Positions 25,462-34,470 of a stretch of 64,000 nt of DNA are shown here, piece by piece. Source of the stretch: Hahella sp050299855. Its GTDB lineage: Bacteria > Pseudomonadota > Gammaproteobacteria > Pseudomonadales > Oleiphilaceae. Position numbers and translations under genes: made by a program. Under the pieces are notes generated by a model. The model was not told the origin of the DNA. It ran no database searches and saw only the letters and a program-made list of their open reading frames with translations. Numbering within the stretch: position 1 is the first letter of the stretch; each line of letters opens with the position of its first letter. The stretch covers positions 1 through 64,000 of the forward strand of contig JBNKWQ010000005.1 in the NCBI GenBank assembly GCA_050299855.1, in the 5' to 3' direction.

Positions 25462-27003
25462 TCAGGTCTCAACCTTTAATTCCCGTTTGAGAATTTTACC
25501 GGTTGCCGTCATTGGTAGAGCGTCGCGGATCTCTATATGGCGGGGATATTTATAGCCCGCCATACGCTCCTTGCACCATGAAATCAGCTCAGCTTCCGTA
25601 CTCTGGGCACCGTCATTGAGGATAATAAAAGCTTTAATTTCCTCACCATACTGGTCGTCGGGTATTCCCACCACAGCTGCCAATGAAATGGCCGGATGTT
25701 CCAGCAGTGTTTCCTCAAGCTCGCGCGGATAGACGTTATAGCCGCCGCGGATAATCAGGTCCTTGACGCGATCGACGATAAAGATGTAGCCATCTTCGTC
25801 CATATAGCCGATATCACCGCTATGGAACCAGCCATTTCGAATGGCATCGGCGGTGGCATCAGGACGATTGAGATAGCCTTTCATGACATTGTGTCCGCGG
25901 ATGACAATTTCACCTTTTTCACCACGAGCCACTTCCTGGTTCTGGGGATCCACCACCTTGATATCGACGCCCCAGATGGGCAGCCCCACGGAACCCGCCT
26001 TACGTGGACGGTTCAGCAAATTAAAACAGGCGACCGGGGAAGTTTCAGACAGACCATAACCTTCCAGGATCGGCACCTGAAACTTTTCTTCAAAGCCTTT
26101 GATGATTTCCATTGGCAATGAAGATCCGCCGGCACCGCAAAGCCGCAGGTGTTTCCGAATTTGCTGCACCTGTTGTTCTGTCAGGTCGACACTATGTAAC
26201 AAGGCCCAATACATGGTGGGCACGCCACAGAAAATGCTGATTTCCTCCTTGAGCATGGCCTCAATCACTGCCTGGGGCTCGAACCTGGGAACCAGCACCA
26301 TTTTATTGCCGTTGTAGAGACTGCCACACATTTGCACGGTTTGGCCAAAAGTGTGGAACAGGGGCAATACCACCAGTTGATTATCAGTTTCCAGAGCATT
26401 GCTCAGCCGGGCAAATTGCGCCACGTTGAGAAAGATGTTGGCGTGGGTCAGTTCAGCCCCTTTGGGTTTGCCTGTCGTGCCTGAGGTATACAGGATGACC
26501 ACAGTATCGTCTGCCTGGGTGACCACTTCGACAGGAGTCGCGGGTGCCTGCAGCAGCTGTCCGAAGGTACCTGCAGTGGTAACCAGATTGGCGCCACTCT
26601 CAATAAGCCAGAAGTTTTCACAGGATGAAGTATTTTGAAAGGCTTCCCAGCCCTTGGGTCCAAACGGCAGCTCAGGGCTGCCCTCGAAACAGATGTAACC
26701 CACAGCGCCGGAGTCTTGCAGGTGGTAAGTGATTTCCTGGGGACTGAGCAGAATGTTTAACGGCACCACCACCGCGCCGGTTTTGATGATGCCGAAATAG
26801 GCCAGGGGAAAGAAATGTATGTTCGGGCAACTCAAAGCAATGCGGTCGCCGGGCTTGATCCCGGCGGCGATAAGACCATTCGCAATCTGGTTGGTCATGT
26901 CCCGGAGTTGCTGGAAGGTTAACCTGACATCGCCGCATATCACTGCTTCTTTACCGGGCAGGGTTTTGGCACTTTCTTCCAGAATAGTGGACAGATTAAG
27001 CAT
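25462..27003 (-). CDS. Acyl-CoA synthetase (AMP-forming, long-chain type)
   Basis: 513 residues of the ANL superfamily, activating a carboxylic acid to acyl-AMP and then acyl-CoA. Motifs in order: YTSGTTGKPKG (P-loop, near residue 170), the linker GYGLSETSPV near 320, GWFHSGDIGYMDEDGYIFIV with the catalytic Asp, RVKDLIIRGGYNVYPRE, and the C-terminal lysine in MTATGKILKRELK. It resembles medium/long-chain fatty-acid CoA ligases; substrate not certain. No signal peptide, cytoplasmic or membrane-associated. Apparently monocistronic. Confidence 0.9.
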   Translation of the reverse strand: MLNLSTILEESAKTLPGKEAVICGDVRLTFQQLRDMTNQIANGLIAAGIKPGDRIALSCPNIHFFPLAYFGIIKTGAVVVPLNILLSPQEITYHLQDSGAVGYICFEGSPELPFGPKGWEAFQNTSSCENFWLIESGANLVTTAGTFGQLLQAPATPVEVVTQADDTVVILYTSGTTGKPKGAELTHANIFLNVAQFARLSNALETDNQLVVLPLFHTFGQTVQMCGSLYNGNKMVLVPRFEPQAVIEAMLKEEISIFCGVPTMYWALLHSVDLTEQQVQQIRKHLRLCGAGGSSLPMEIIKGFEEKFQVPILEGYGLSETSPVACFNLLNRPRKAGSVGLPIWGVDIKVVDPQNQEVARGEKGEIVIRGHNVMKGYLNRPDATADAIRNGWFHSGDIGYMDEDGYIFIVDRVKDLIIRGGYNVYPRELEETLLEHPAISLAAVVGIPDDQYGEEIKAFIILNDGAQSTEAELISWCKERMAGYKYPRHIEIRDALPMTATGKILKRELKVET

Positions 27004-27190
27004 GGCAGGACTCCTGTTTATATTTTCTTTTTATAAATCAGCTTTTGCCAAACAGTAATTTGCAGTGCTGCTATGTTGACACCGGCATTGTGGGTGCTAT
27101 CACCGGGTTCTTGGCCTACTTAGAAATACTCGCTTTCAACTCCTTTGTGAAGAGTGCATAACAAATCACCCCATAGATTGGCTGAACTCA

Positions 27191-27233
27191 CCAAAATATC
27201 CAGGAGGCTGTCTTAAGTCCGACAGGCTCCTGG
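27191..27233 (-). terminator. Hairpin downstream of the DMT transporter gene
   Basis: 13-bp stem with one mismatch (27200-27212 with 27221-27233; CCAGGAGGCTGTC against GACAGGCTCCTGG) and 8-nt loop, followed on the minus strand by ATATTTTGG. It begins 24 bp past the stop at 27257. T run weak. Confidence 0.6.
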
Positions 27234-27256
27234 AGAGGGATGAGAATAGTGCTGAT

Positions 27257-28171
27257 TCAGATTGCTTGGGGTTGTGCCAGTTGATGTCGCCGGCGCCACC
27301 ATTGCCAGGCTCCCAGAGCGACTGAATTACCGACTAACACCAGGAGCAGCCCGGTGAAGCTCAGCGGTGTCCACTGATAATTTTCCAGCCAGGCCGAAAA
27401 TGCCAGCGCTACGACAGGAAACAATACGGTGGTGTAGGCAGCGCGGTTGGCTCCCAGCCGTCCTACCAGGCTCAGGTAAGTGGTAAAGCCGATAATTGAG
27501 CCGGGAATTGCCAGATAGAGCAGACTGCCGAGATACACTGGGCTGTAATCCACTGACCAAGGGGTACCGGTTAGCAGAATGCAGGTCAGTAAAATCAGAG
27601 CACCATAGATCATGGCGTAGGCATTAGAGGTCCAGGGCTTAAGTCCGCAACGGGTGTGCCGAATGGAGATCATATTCCCCAAAGAAAACAAAAAGGTACC
27701 GGCAGCGGTTAGACCGAGGCCGAACAGTGTCTGCTGATTGAAACCGCCGGCAGTAATACTTTCCCAAAACAGCATGGTCAAGCCGCCGAGCCCCAGCAAA
27801 GTAGCAATAATTACCGCTGGTGTGATGTGCTGTCGCCAAATAATGCGACTGTTAAAGGCATTGAAAAGTGTGGCAAGGGAGAAAACCACCGACAACAAAC
27901 CGCTGACAATATAGTGGCTGGCGGTATAGAAACAGATAAAGTTGAAGGAGAACAGACAGGCACCCTGCAGAAGAAAGAACAGGTGATCACTGAAGCGGGT
28001 GGGCTGGCGCTTGCCCAGCAGCATCAGCAGGGGCAGGAACAACATACCGGCCAGGGCAAAACGATAGAATACGGAAATCAGGACAGGTACTTCACCCACC
28101 TGAAAGTGGATCGCCAGCCAGGTCGTACCCCAGATGAGTACAGTGGTGATATAAAGTGCAATGTTGACCAT
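27257..28171 (-). CDS. EamA/DMT-family permease
   Basis: 304 residues, ten predicted membrane helices in two EamA repeats. First repeat opens IALYITTVLIWGTTWLAIHF and has PVLISVFYRFALAGMLFLPL; second contains GLGLTAAGTFLFSLGNMIS and ends ENYQWTPLSFTGLLLVLVGN. Inner-membrane drug/metabolite exporter or importer; substrate unknown. An AraC-type regulator gene is divergent, 159 bp away, and likely controls it. This is an intact relative of the broken DMT gene at 11317. Confidence 0.88.
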   Translation of the reverse strand: MVNIALYITTVLIWGTTWLAIHFQVGEVPVLISVFYRFALAGMLFLPLLMLLGKRQPTRFSDHLFFLLQGACLFSFNFICFYTASHYIVSGLLSVVFSLATLFNAFNSRIIWRQHITPAVIIATLLGLGGLTMLFWESITAGGFNQQTLFGLGLTAAGTFLFSLGNMISIRHTRCGLKPWTSNAYAMIYGALILLTCILLTGTPWSVDYSPVYLGSLLYLAIPGSIIGFTTYLSLVGRLGANRAAYTTVLFPVVALAFSAWLENYQWTPLSFTGLLLVLVGNSVALGAWQWWRRRHQLAQPQAI

Positions 28172-28330
28172 GTTTCCGCGCCTTAATGTTCATTGAGAAG
28201 CCTAGTTTAGGGGCTGTCTGTGAAGGTGGCGCGCAGGATTTTGCGCAATTTAGCAGATTCTTGCGGTTTTATTCCTCCCGGTTTGTAAGGAAAGATTGTC
28301 AGTCCGTTGTAATCGTCTTATTTTGACGGT

Positions 28331-29236
28331 ATGTCGAAATCTGCCATGAATTCAGTTAAAGATACCTTGGACGGATCCAATGCGAACCGGCTGGATTATT
28401 TTGCCCTGAATCAGGACCTGGCTTTGGCCCGTTGGTGTAATCAACGTGACCGCGTCCGCTATGAAGAGGTGGGCCACCACACGTTGAGCCTATATGTGAA
28501 CGGTGGCTACCGTACCCGGCGGCTGGATCAGCCAGGGGGTGGTTATGGTAGCCCGGGCAAGTTGTGCCTGATGCCTGCTTCTCAGGATTCCGAGTGGGAC
28601 ATCGGTGACTCTCAGGAATTCGTACATCTCTATATCTCCGATGCCGGCCTGAAATTTTTTGCGCTGGAATCCTTTGATGTTGACCCGAGACTGGTATCGC
28701 TCCCTGACCTGACCTTTATGGATCACTTGGAATTGAATCAGCTATGCCGTCCACTGTTTCACACCCACTGGCACCAGTCGGGGGGGCTTATGGACCTGCA
28801 GCAGGCAGCTTATGACGTGATGGGGTGTCTGGTGAGTAGCTTTGTCTCGGCTAAAGCTCGCGATGGCTATCTGAAAGGTGGCCTTACTCGACTTCAACTG
28901 CAACGGGTAACCGATTACGTCAACGACCAGCTGGACCGGGACCTAAGGCTTGAGGATTTAGCGCAAATTGCAGGTCTGAGCCAGTATCACTTTGCCCGCA
29001 TGTTTAAAGAAAGCACCGGCCTCACCCCGCATCTCTATATCAATAAAATCCGTGTCAGGCGTGGCTTGGAGCTGCTACGCCGCGGGCAACCCCAGGCCCA
29101 GGTGGCGGTTAGCTGTGGTTTTGCCCATCAAAGCCACTTTGCCGCCATGTTCAAACGGGAATTCGGCCTGCCCCCTTCCCGCTATCTTCGGGAAGTGCAG
29201 CGGCAGCTGCCCAGGGAATCTTTAGCTTCTGGTTAA
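28331..29236 (+). CDS. AraC-family transcriptional regulator
   Basis: 301 residues. The C-terminal 100 carry two helix-turn-helix units: LRLEDLAQIAGLSQYHFARM and VAVSCGFAHQSHFAAMFKRE with the family signature (FGLPPSRYLREV). The N-terminal part has cupin-like beta strands (YGSPGKLCLMPASQDSEWDI) that probably sense a ligand. The divergent EamA permease is the probable target. The start at 28331 is the only ATG near the first conserved part. Confidence 0.9.
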   Translation: MSKSAMNSVKDTLDGSNANRLDYFALNQDLALARWCNQRDRVRYEEVGHHTLSLYVNGGYRTRRLDQPGGGYGSPGKLCLMPASQDSEWDIGDSQEFVHLYISDAGLKFFALESFDVDPRLVSLPDLTFMDHLELNQLCRPLFHTHWHQSGGLMDLQQAAYDVMGCLVSSFVSAKARDGYLKGGLTRLQLQRVTDYVNDQLDRDLRLEDLAQIAGLSQYHFARMFKESTGLTPHLYINKIRVRRGLELLRRGQPQAQVAVSCGFAHQSHFAAMFKREFGLPPSRYLREVQRQLPRESLASG

Positions 29237-29519
29237 GCCTCTGATTTTATTTGGTTACCACCTGTTTTGCTCAATAAATATGCAGAATGACGGTGGCCTC
29301 GTCCCTATTTTTGCCTTATGCTTGCTTGAATAATAGCTGATAGATCATCTGCTCTAAGTAATAAATAAACAAAAAAAAGGATACAGATCGCAGCTGCCGA
29401 TGAATGAACTGGACAACAGTCTGGCATCAGGCAGCGAACGACCAAGGCCGTTGCCTGGCGCTTAGTTTCTTCTGGATGAATTCCGATTGAGGCGAGTTCC
29501 AGAGTAAATAAGGTGGTAA

Positions 29520-30590
29520 TTGTGTTCAGAATCCTGCAAAGCGATGGTTAGCAATAAATTGATCGACATACTGCAACGGGACGGTCTGACGGATATGCCG
29601 GATCCGGAAAGTGCCATAGGCGCGACTCTGGAAGCCGCGCTGGACTATATTCCGGACTTGGTATTCATCAAAGATCGTCAGTTCAATCTGCGGCTGGCCA
29701 ACAAAGCTTACTGCGATAAAACCGGTAAGTTGCGTCAGAACGTCATCGGCAAGAATGCCTTCCAGCTATTCCCCCCTGAAATTGCCCGCGCATACCAGCA
29801 AAAAGACGAAGAACTCGCTGCCAGCTGCAAAATGGTACGTAATGAGGAGTGGCTTGTTGCCGCCAATGGCGAACGCTGTTTGTTGGATACCATCAAGATG
29901 CCGATTTTTGATTCAACCAACAACTTCCAGGGCATCTTTGCTATCAGTCGGGATATTACCCAGATGAAGCAGCGGGAGATGGAAAGGGATACTTTGATCA
30001 GAAGCCTCCGGGATACCCTGGAAATGCTGCAAAAACAAAGTAATGCCTTAAAGCGGATCAATGATCAGCTTAAGGACATGGCGATTACCGATGCCCTTAC
30101 CGGTGTCGCCAACCGACGTTTCTTTGATCGCCAATATGATATTGAGTGGCGCCGCTGTCGGCGTGATAAGAGCCCACTGGCCGTCATGCTGATCGATGTG
30201 GATCAGTTCAAACTCTATAACGATTATTTTGGCCACACTTATGGCGATGAATGCCTGCGCCGGGTGGCACAGGCTCTGGAAGAACAGATTGGCCGTCCTG
30301 GGGATATTCTCGCGCGTTATGGCGGCGAGGAGTTTGTGGTGTTATTGCCTAATACCAAGGACCATTTGGCTCAGGTTGCCAAACGCTGCCTGGAAGCGGT
30401 CCGCGAAGTTGCAATTCCTCACGCCGACAGTGCCTGCCATCCGGTGGTCACCATCAGTATCGGCGCTGTGGTCGGATATCCGCATCATCTGAATGACCCG
30501 ATTGAGCTGTTGGACCTGGCGGATCAACACCTTTACCTGTCGAAAAATCATGGGCGCAATACTTATACCCTACCGGAGGACGAAGACTAG
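29520..30590 (+). CDS. PAS-GGDEF diguanylate cyclase
   Basis: 356 residues, cytoplasmic. A PAS domain (about 30-145: YIPDLVFIKDRQFNLRLANK, ENAFQLFPPEIA-like, IFAISRDITQMK) is joined by a coiled coil (LIRSLRDTLEMLQKQSNALK) to a GGDEF domain (about 190-350). The active site is RYGGEEF; five residues before it is an RPGD, the RxxD inhibitory site, so product feedback is likely. It makes cyclic di-GMP, the usual biofilm/motility signal. Start is TTG 29520 after AAGGTGG, or ATG 29544. No partner gene adjacent. Confidence 0.88.
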   Translation: MCSESCKAMVSNKLIDILQRDGLTDMPDPESAIGATLEAALDYIPDLVFIKDRQFNLRLANKAYCDKTGKLRQNVIGKNAFQLFPPEIARAYQQKDEELAASCKMVRNEEWLVAANGERCLLDTIKMPIFDSTNNFQGIFAISRDITQMKQREMERDTLIRSLRDTLEMLQKQSNALKRINDQLKDMAITDALTGVANRRFFDRQYDIEWRRCRRDKSPLAVMLIDVDQFKLYNDYFGHTYGDECLRRVAQALEEQIGRPGDILARYGGEEFVVLLPNTKDHLAQVAKRCLEAVREVAIPHADSACHPVVTISIGAVVGYPHHLNDPIELLDLADQHLYLSKNHGRNTYTLPEDED

Positions 30591-30610
30591 ATCTGTGGTC
30601 GGTACGGTAC

Positions 30611-31483
30611 CTATTTCAAGATAGACTTCGTCGGCAACGGAATAGACTCCTGGTCATCGCCAGGAATGATGGGAAACTCACCCTGTTCCCAACGGGCTCT
30701 GGCTTCTTCTATTTTTTCCCGGCTATAGGCGACAAAATTCCAATGGATATAGGGTGTCTTGTGAAATTTTTCCCCTCCCAACAGAATGGCTCGGGAACAC
30801 CGGGTAAACTGCATTTCGACATCCGCATGATCGAAGAATACAAAATCCCCCGGTTGATATAGTTGGTCGTTCAACTCTACTTCACCCTGCTGCAGGTATA
30901 GGGCGCATTCAAGGGACGGTTCCGGTCGCTCCAGCCGGGTGCCGGCCTCGGCGATAATGTCCAGGTAAAACATGGGCGAATAGGTTTTGACCGGAGCAGA
31001 GTGTCCATAGGCCTCTCCGGCAATCAGGCGCATCAGCAACCCCTCCCGCATGATGTGGGGTAAGACGTCTTTTTTGATGTGGGTGAAGCTGGGTTCTATC
31101 TCAGTCTTATCTTCAGGTAACGCCACCCAGCACTGCAAACCATTAAGCTGGTGCTGGTGGGCACGAACTTCCAGGGTTTCCCTTTCGGAATGTACGATAC
31201 CTTTGCCTGCCGTCATCCAGTTGACGTCACCTGGATGGATTTCCTGCACATTGCCCAGGCTGTCGCGGTGCAAAATGCTGCCTTCAAACAGGTAGGTAAT
31301 GGTCGCCAAACCTATATGAGGGTGAGGACAAACATTCACTCCTTTGCCGGGAGGGAAATCTGCCGGTCCCATATGGTCGACAAAGATGAACGGCCCCACC
31401 ATTTTCTTCTGCATATGAGGCAAAATACGTAGCACGGTGAAGCCACCCAAATTGGCTGCCTTACCCTGTAATAGCTGCGTCAT
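30611..31483 (-). CDS. Pirin family protein
   Basis: 290 residues, bicupin. The N-terminal cupin has the metal ligands HPHIGLATITYLFEG and HRDSLGNVQEIHPGDVNWMT, then GIVHSERE; the second cupin (about 165-240) has LYLQQGEVELNDQLYQPGDF. Pirins are Fe-dependent; some are quercetinases or regulators, most are uncharacterised. Cytoplasmic. The start has TTACCTCC (AGGAGG-like) in complement upstream. Stands alone, on the minus strand after the RND remnant. Confidence 0.9.
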   Translation of the reverse strand: MTQLLQGKAANLGGFTVLRILPHMQKKMVGPFIFVDHMGPADFPPGKGVNVCPHPHIGLATITYLFEGSILHRDSLGNVQEIHPGDVNWMTAGKGIVHSERETLEVRAHQHQLNGLQCWVALPEDKTEIEPSFTHIKKDVLPHIMREGLLMRLIAGEAYGHSAPVKTYSPMFYLDIIAEAGTRLERPEPSLECALYLQQGEVELNDQLYQPGDFVFFDHADVEMQFTRCSRAILLGGEKFHKTPYIHWNFVAYSREKIEEARARWEQGEFPIIPGDDQESIPLPTKSILK

Positions 31484-31504
31484 CTTTACCTCCTAAGCGG
31501 TGGA

Positions 31505-32146
31505 TCAGCTACTCAATGTGGGTAACTCGTCTTCCAGAAGTTCAGGCTTGGCGGACTTGCGGTTAATAAAGTGCCGCACCAGGTAATAGAACACTGGAGT
31601 CAGCAACAACCCGAAGAAAGTCACTCCTATCATGCCGGAAAACACTGCGATACCCATGGCTTGACGCATTTCCGCCCCGGCACCTGAGGATACCACCAAG
31701 GGGACCACTCCCATAATAAAGGCCAGCGACGTCATCAGGATCGGCCGCAATCGCAGATGACAGGCCTCTTTAATAGCCTCGATCAGGCTCATGCTTTCCA
31801 ATTCCTTATCCTTGGCAAATTCGACAATCAGGATGGCGTTTTTACAGGCCAGGCCCACCAGCACAATCAGTCCGATCTGGGTAAAGATATTGTTGTCGCC
31901 TCCCCACAGGATAACCCCGGTCATGGCGGACATCAGGGTCATGGGCACAATAAGAATGATAGAGAGCGGCAGTGTCCAGCTTTCATATTGGGCTGCCAGT
32001 ACCAGGAACACCAGCAGCACTACCAGCGGGAACACATAGATGGCCGTATTTCCCGCAAGGATTTGCTGATAGGTCAGGTCCGTCCATTCAAAGGCAAAGC
32101 CGTTGCCCAACTCTTCGTCGAGAATTTGTCGAATTAATTTAACAAG
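31505..32146 (-). pseudogene. RND efflux pump, 3' fragment
   Basis: About 213 residues matching the last fifth of RND pumps, closely resembling the end of the intact pump at 34457 (shared: FEWTDLTYQQILAG, YVFPLVVLLVFLVLAAQYES, GGDNNIFTQIGLIVLVGLA, KNAILIVEFAK). It includes the last transmembrane helices and the KN pair of the proton pathway but lacks the other 845 residues; upstream is a stop at 32147. It cannot pump. Either a relic of a second pump, or an unequal duplication of the neighbouring operon that diverged. Confidence 0.9.
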
Positions 32147-32176
32147 TTAATGAATATATACGGTTGTCCGGTGAAT

Positions 32177-32755
32177 CTATTCATAGGCATGAAACCAGCC
32201 CAGTGCTGACACCTGATCATTATCGCTGGCAAACAGCATCTGATCATGACCACTACGGAAATAATAAATCATCAGCTCACTCTGTGTGGTGGGGGGATTC
32301 GGTGCCTGCCATTCGATTTGGCGGAAAAAACTGTCGTAGTGTGGCTCCCCAGGGGCGAACAGCCGGTCGGGTGGCCCCATCAGTTGTTCAAGCGCGGTTA
32401 CGCTGAGTTGCTGATCCAGAACGTATTGACCCAGTTGCTGCATCAGTTGATGTTTGCGTCCCTGCCAGCGGTCCACACGGGGGTCAGGATTGCCACTGCC
32501 AAAATGGCCGGGGATATTCCTCAATGACCGGTATTCTTCCGCCATAGCTTTAATTGTCTCAGTATCATAGGGCAAGTTTCGGCGGGCCTTGGACTCCAAC
32601 ATTGGCGGAGCAGGGTTTTGAGTGGCCGGTGACGCGGATGCCTGCGGAGTATAGACCGCACAGCTTGTCAGAACAGATGCCAGAGATAAGCACAGCAGTG
32701 TTCTCAGCACAGGGCTGATAGCGCTGTCGGGTGGGAAGCGGGGAGATGTGTCCAT
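32177..32755 (-). CDS. Lipoprotein of unknown function
   Basis: 192 residues from ATG 32755 (GAGGTG 5 nt upstream; an in-frame GTG six bases further up is inside the ribosome site). The lipobox is SVLTSC. The mature part has a proline-rich segment, then MAEEYRSLRNIPGHFGSG, LGQYVLDQQLSVTALEQLMG and the ending DQVSALGWFHAYE. It resembles small outer-membrane lipoproteins that precede SmpA-like domains (the LMGPPDRL segment) but I do not assign it. It lies between the RND fragment and the efflux operon. Confidence 0.65.
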   Translation of the reverse strand: MDTSPRFPPDSAISPVLRTLLCLSLASVLTSCAVYTPQASASPATQNPAPPMLESKARRNLPYDTETIKAMAEEYRSLRNIPGHFGSGNPDPRVDRWQGRKHQLMQQLGQYVLDQQLSVTALEQLMGPPDRLFAPGEPHYDSFFRQIEWQAPNPPTTQSELMIYYFRSGHDQMLFASDNDQVSALGWFHAYE

Positions 32756-33021
32756 GTTCACCTCAACTCCTACGGGTTTTGGCTGCCTGGATACGGTGGC
32801 AAGTGATTATTAGTCACCTGCGCTGATCACTATTGCCTGCTATTCAATCGACAGACCCTAGCATAGCTTGATAATGATTGTTTAGTGGTGGCAGCCCTGT
32901 AATCCTGTTAACCGGCGGGAGCTTGTTAGGGGGCGCTGGTCGTTCGGGACTACAGAGCTGCCAGAAAAGGATGCCATGCCGATGGCTCCTGGCTTTCTCG
33001 ACATTAGCCTGTGGGCATCAC

Positions 33022-34470
33022 TTAACTGTCGCCGGCTCCATCACTGGTAGTGCCTATGGGTGCAGAAGCCATGTTTTGAGCTGCTTCCCAGCCGCCACCG
33101 AGAGCCCGGTAGATTTCCGCAATACCCTGAAACACAACTAACTCGCCCTGGGCGACTGCGTCTTCCGCGGCCAGCCGGGTACGTTCAGTATCCAGAACAT
33201 CCAGCAAACTGATGATACCGGCTTTGTAGCGTGCCTGCGCAATGGTCTGGGCTTGGGCACTATTCTTTTCCTGGTCCAGTAAATAACGGAAGCGTTGCTG
33301 GTCCAGATCGTAACGCACCAGGGCGTTACGGGTTTCTTCCAGCGCACCTAACACCTGTTCATGATAGTTAGCCAGGGCAAGATCTGTCTGTGCTTCGGCT
33401 ACTCGAACCCGGGCCTTGAGTGAGGCGAAGTCCAGCACCTGCCATTTCAGAGTTGGCGTGATTGACCATGCCTGTGAGCCGGAGCTGCCCAACCTTGAAC
33501 CTGAAGCAGAAATAAACCCCAGAAATCCGGACATTTCCACTTGCGGAAACAGATCTGCCGTCGCCACCCCAATTTGTGCATTGGCGGCGGCGAGCCGGCG
33601 CTCAGCCTGCTGGATATCGGGACGGCGCTGCAACAATTCTGCAGGATTACCGATCGCCAGGGCGGTATTAATTGCCGGCAACGGTTTGGGCTTCAGGAGG
33701 TCTGTCACGGTTTGTCCGGTCAAAGCTTCCAGGCCATGCAAAGCGACCTGCATTTGTGCCCGCAGTGGTGGAATATTGGCCTGGTTACCGGCATATTCGG
33801 CACGGATACGTGCCAGATCCAGTTCGGAACCCGCACCGGAGTCAAACCGGACCTGGGTCAGGTTGACTACTTCCTGCAAGTTCTTCAGGTTGTCCTCTGC
33901 TACCTGAATCCTGTGTTGGGCTGCCCGCAACTCACCGTAGGTTTTCACGACTGACGCGATGATTTCCACCTGTACGCCGCGCAAGGCTGCTGCCTGGCTT
34001 TCAGCATCCGCTTCGGCGGATTCCAGGGTGCGCTGTACCCGGCCAAACAGGTCCAGTTGCCAGTCGGTATCCAGCCCGGCATTAAACTGCTCGGTTTTCA
34101 CCCGTTGGCTAAAGTCCGGTGATACCGGTGCTTTGGCGGCGTTGTAACCGGCGCCGATGGAACCCTTGGGATAAAAATCATCCCCGATATCATCGAACAC
34201 CGCATAGGCGGCTCGTACCCTGGCCTTGGCAGCGGCAATAGTGGGGCTGTTTTGCAGGGCTGCGCCGACCATCCGGTCCAGATCGGGGTCGTTAAACTTC
34301 TGCCACCAGGTGATTTCCTGGGTTATCGTGGTGATCAGATTGGCTTCCGGCAGGGTGATCTCCTGCGCTTGGTTGGCAGGCGCTTGATAGTCCGGGCCGA
34401 CAGTGACACAGCCAACCAGGCTGGAAACTAAAGCCAAAGTGAGTACTAACCTTGAATTAGCCATTGGCAA
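33022..34470 (-). CDS. Outer membrane efflux channel, NodT/OprN type
   Basis: 482 residues. Lipoprotein signal (LVLTLALVSSLVGC, Cys21) and two outer-membrane efflux repeats, with NSPTIAAAKARVRAAYAVFD, LGYNAAKAPV-like region, LQLDLFGRVQRTLESAEADA-like helices and LLQRRPDIQQAERRLAAANA. It forms the trimeric TolC-like tunnel for the RND pump encoded just upstream; its start overlaps the pump gene end by 14 bp. Third gene of the operon adaptor-pump-channel. Confidence 0.92.
   Translation of the reverse strand: MPMANSRLVLTLALVSSLVGCVTVGPDYQAPANQAQEITLPEANLITTITQEITWWQKFNDPDLDRMVGAALQNSPTIAAAKARVRAAYAVFDDIGDDFYPKGSIGAGYNAAKAPVSPDFSQRVKTEQFNAGLDTDWQLDLFGRVQRTLESAEADAESQAAALRGVQVEIIASVVKTYGELRAAQHRIQVAEDNLKNLQEVVNLTQVRFDSGAGSELDLARIRAEYAGNQANIPPLRAQMQVALHGLEALTGQTVTDLLKPKPLPAINTALAIGNPAELLQRRPDIQQAERRLAAANAQIGVATADLFPQVEMSGFLGFISASGSRLGSSGSQAWSITPTLKWQVLDFASLKARVRVAEAQTDLALANYHEQVLGALEETRNALVRYDLDQQRFRYLLDQEKNSAQAQTIAQARYKAGIISLLDVLDTERTRLAAEDAVAQGELVVFQGIAEIYRALGGGWEAAQNMASAPIGTTSDGAGDS

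Noticed and set aside
31505..32110. Functional small RND protein
   Set aside because: Only the C-terminal fifth is present; it lacks the proton pathway helices and porter domains.
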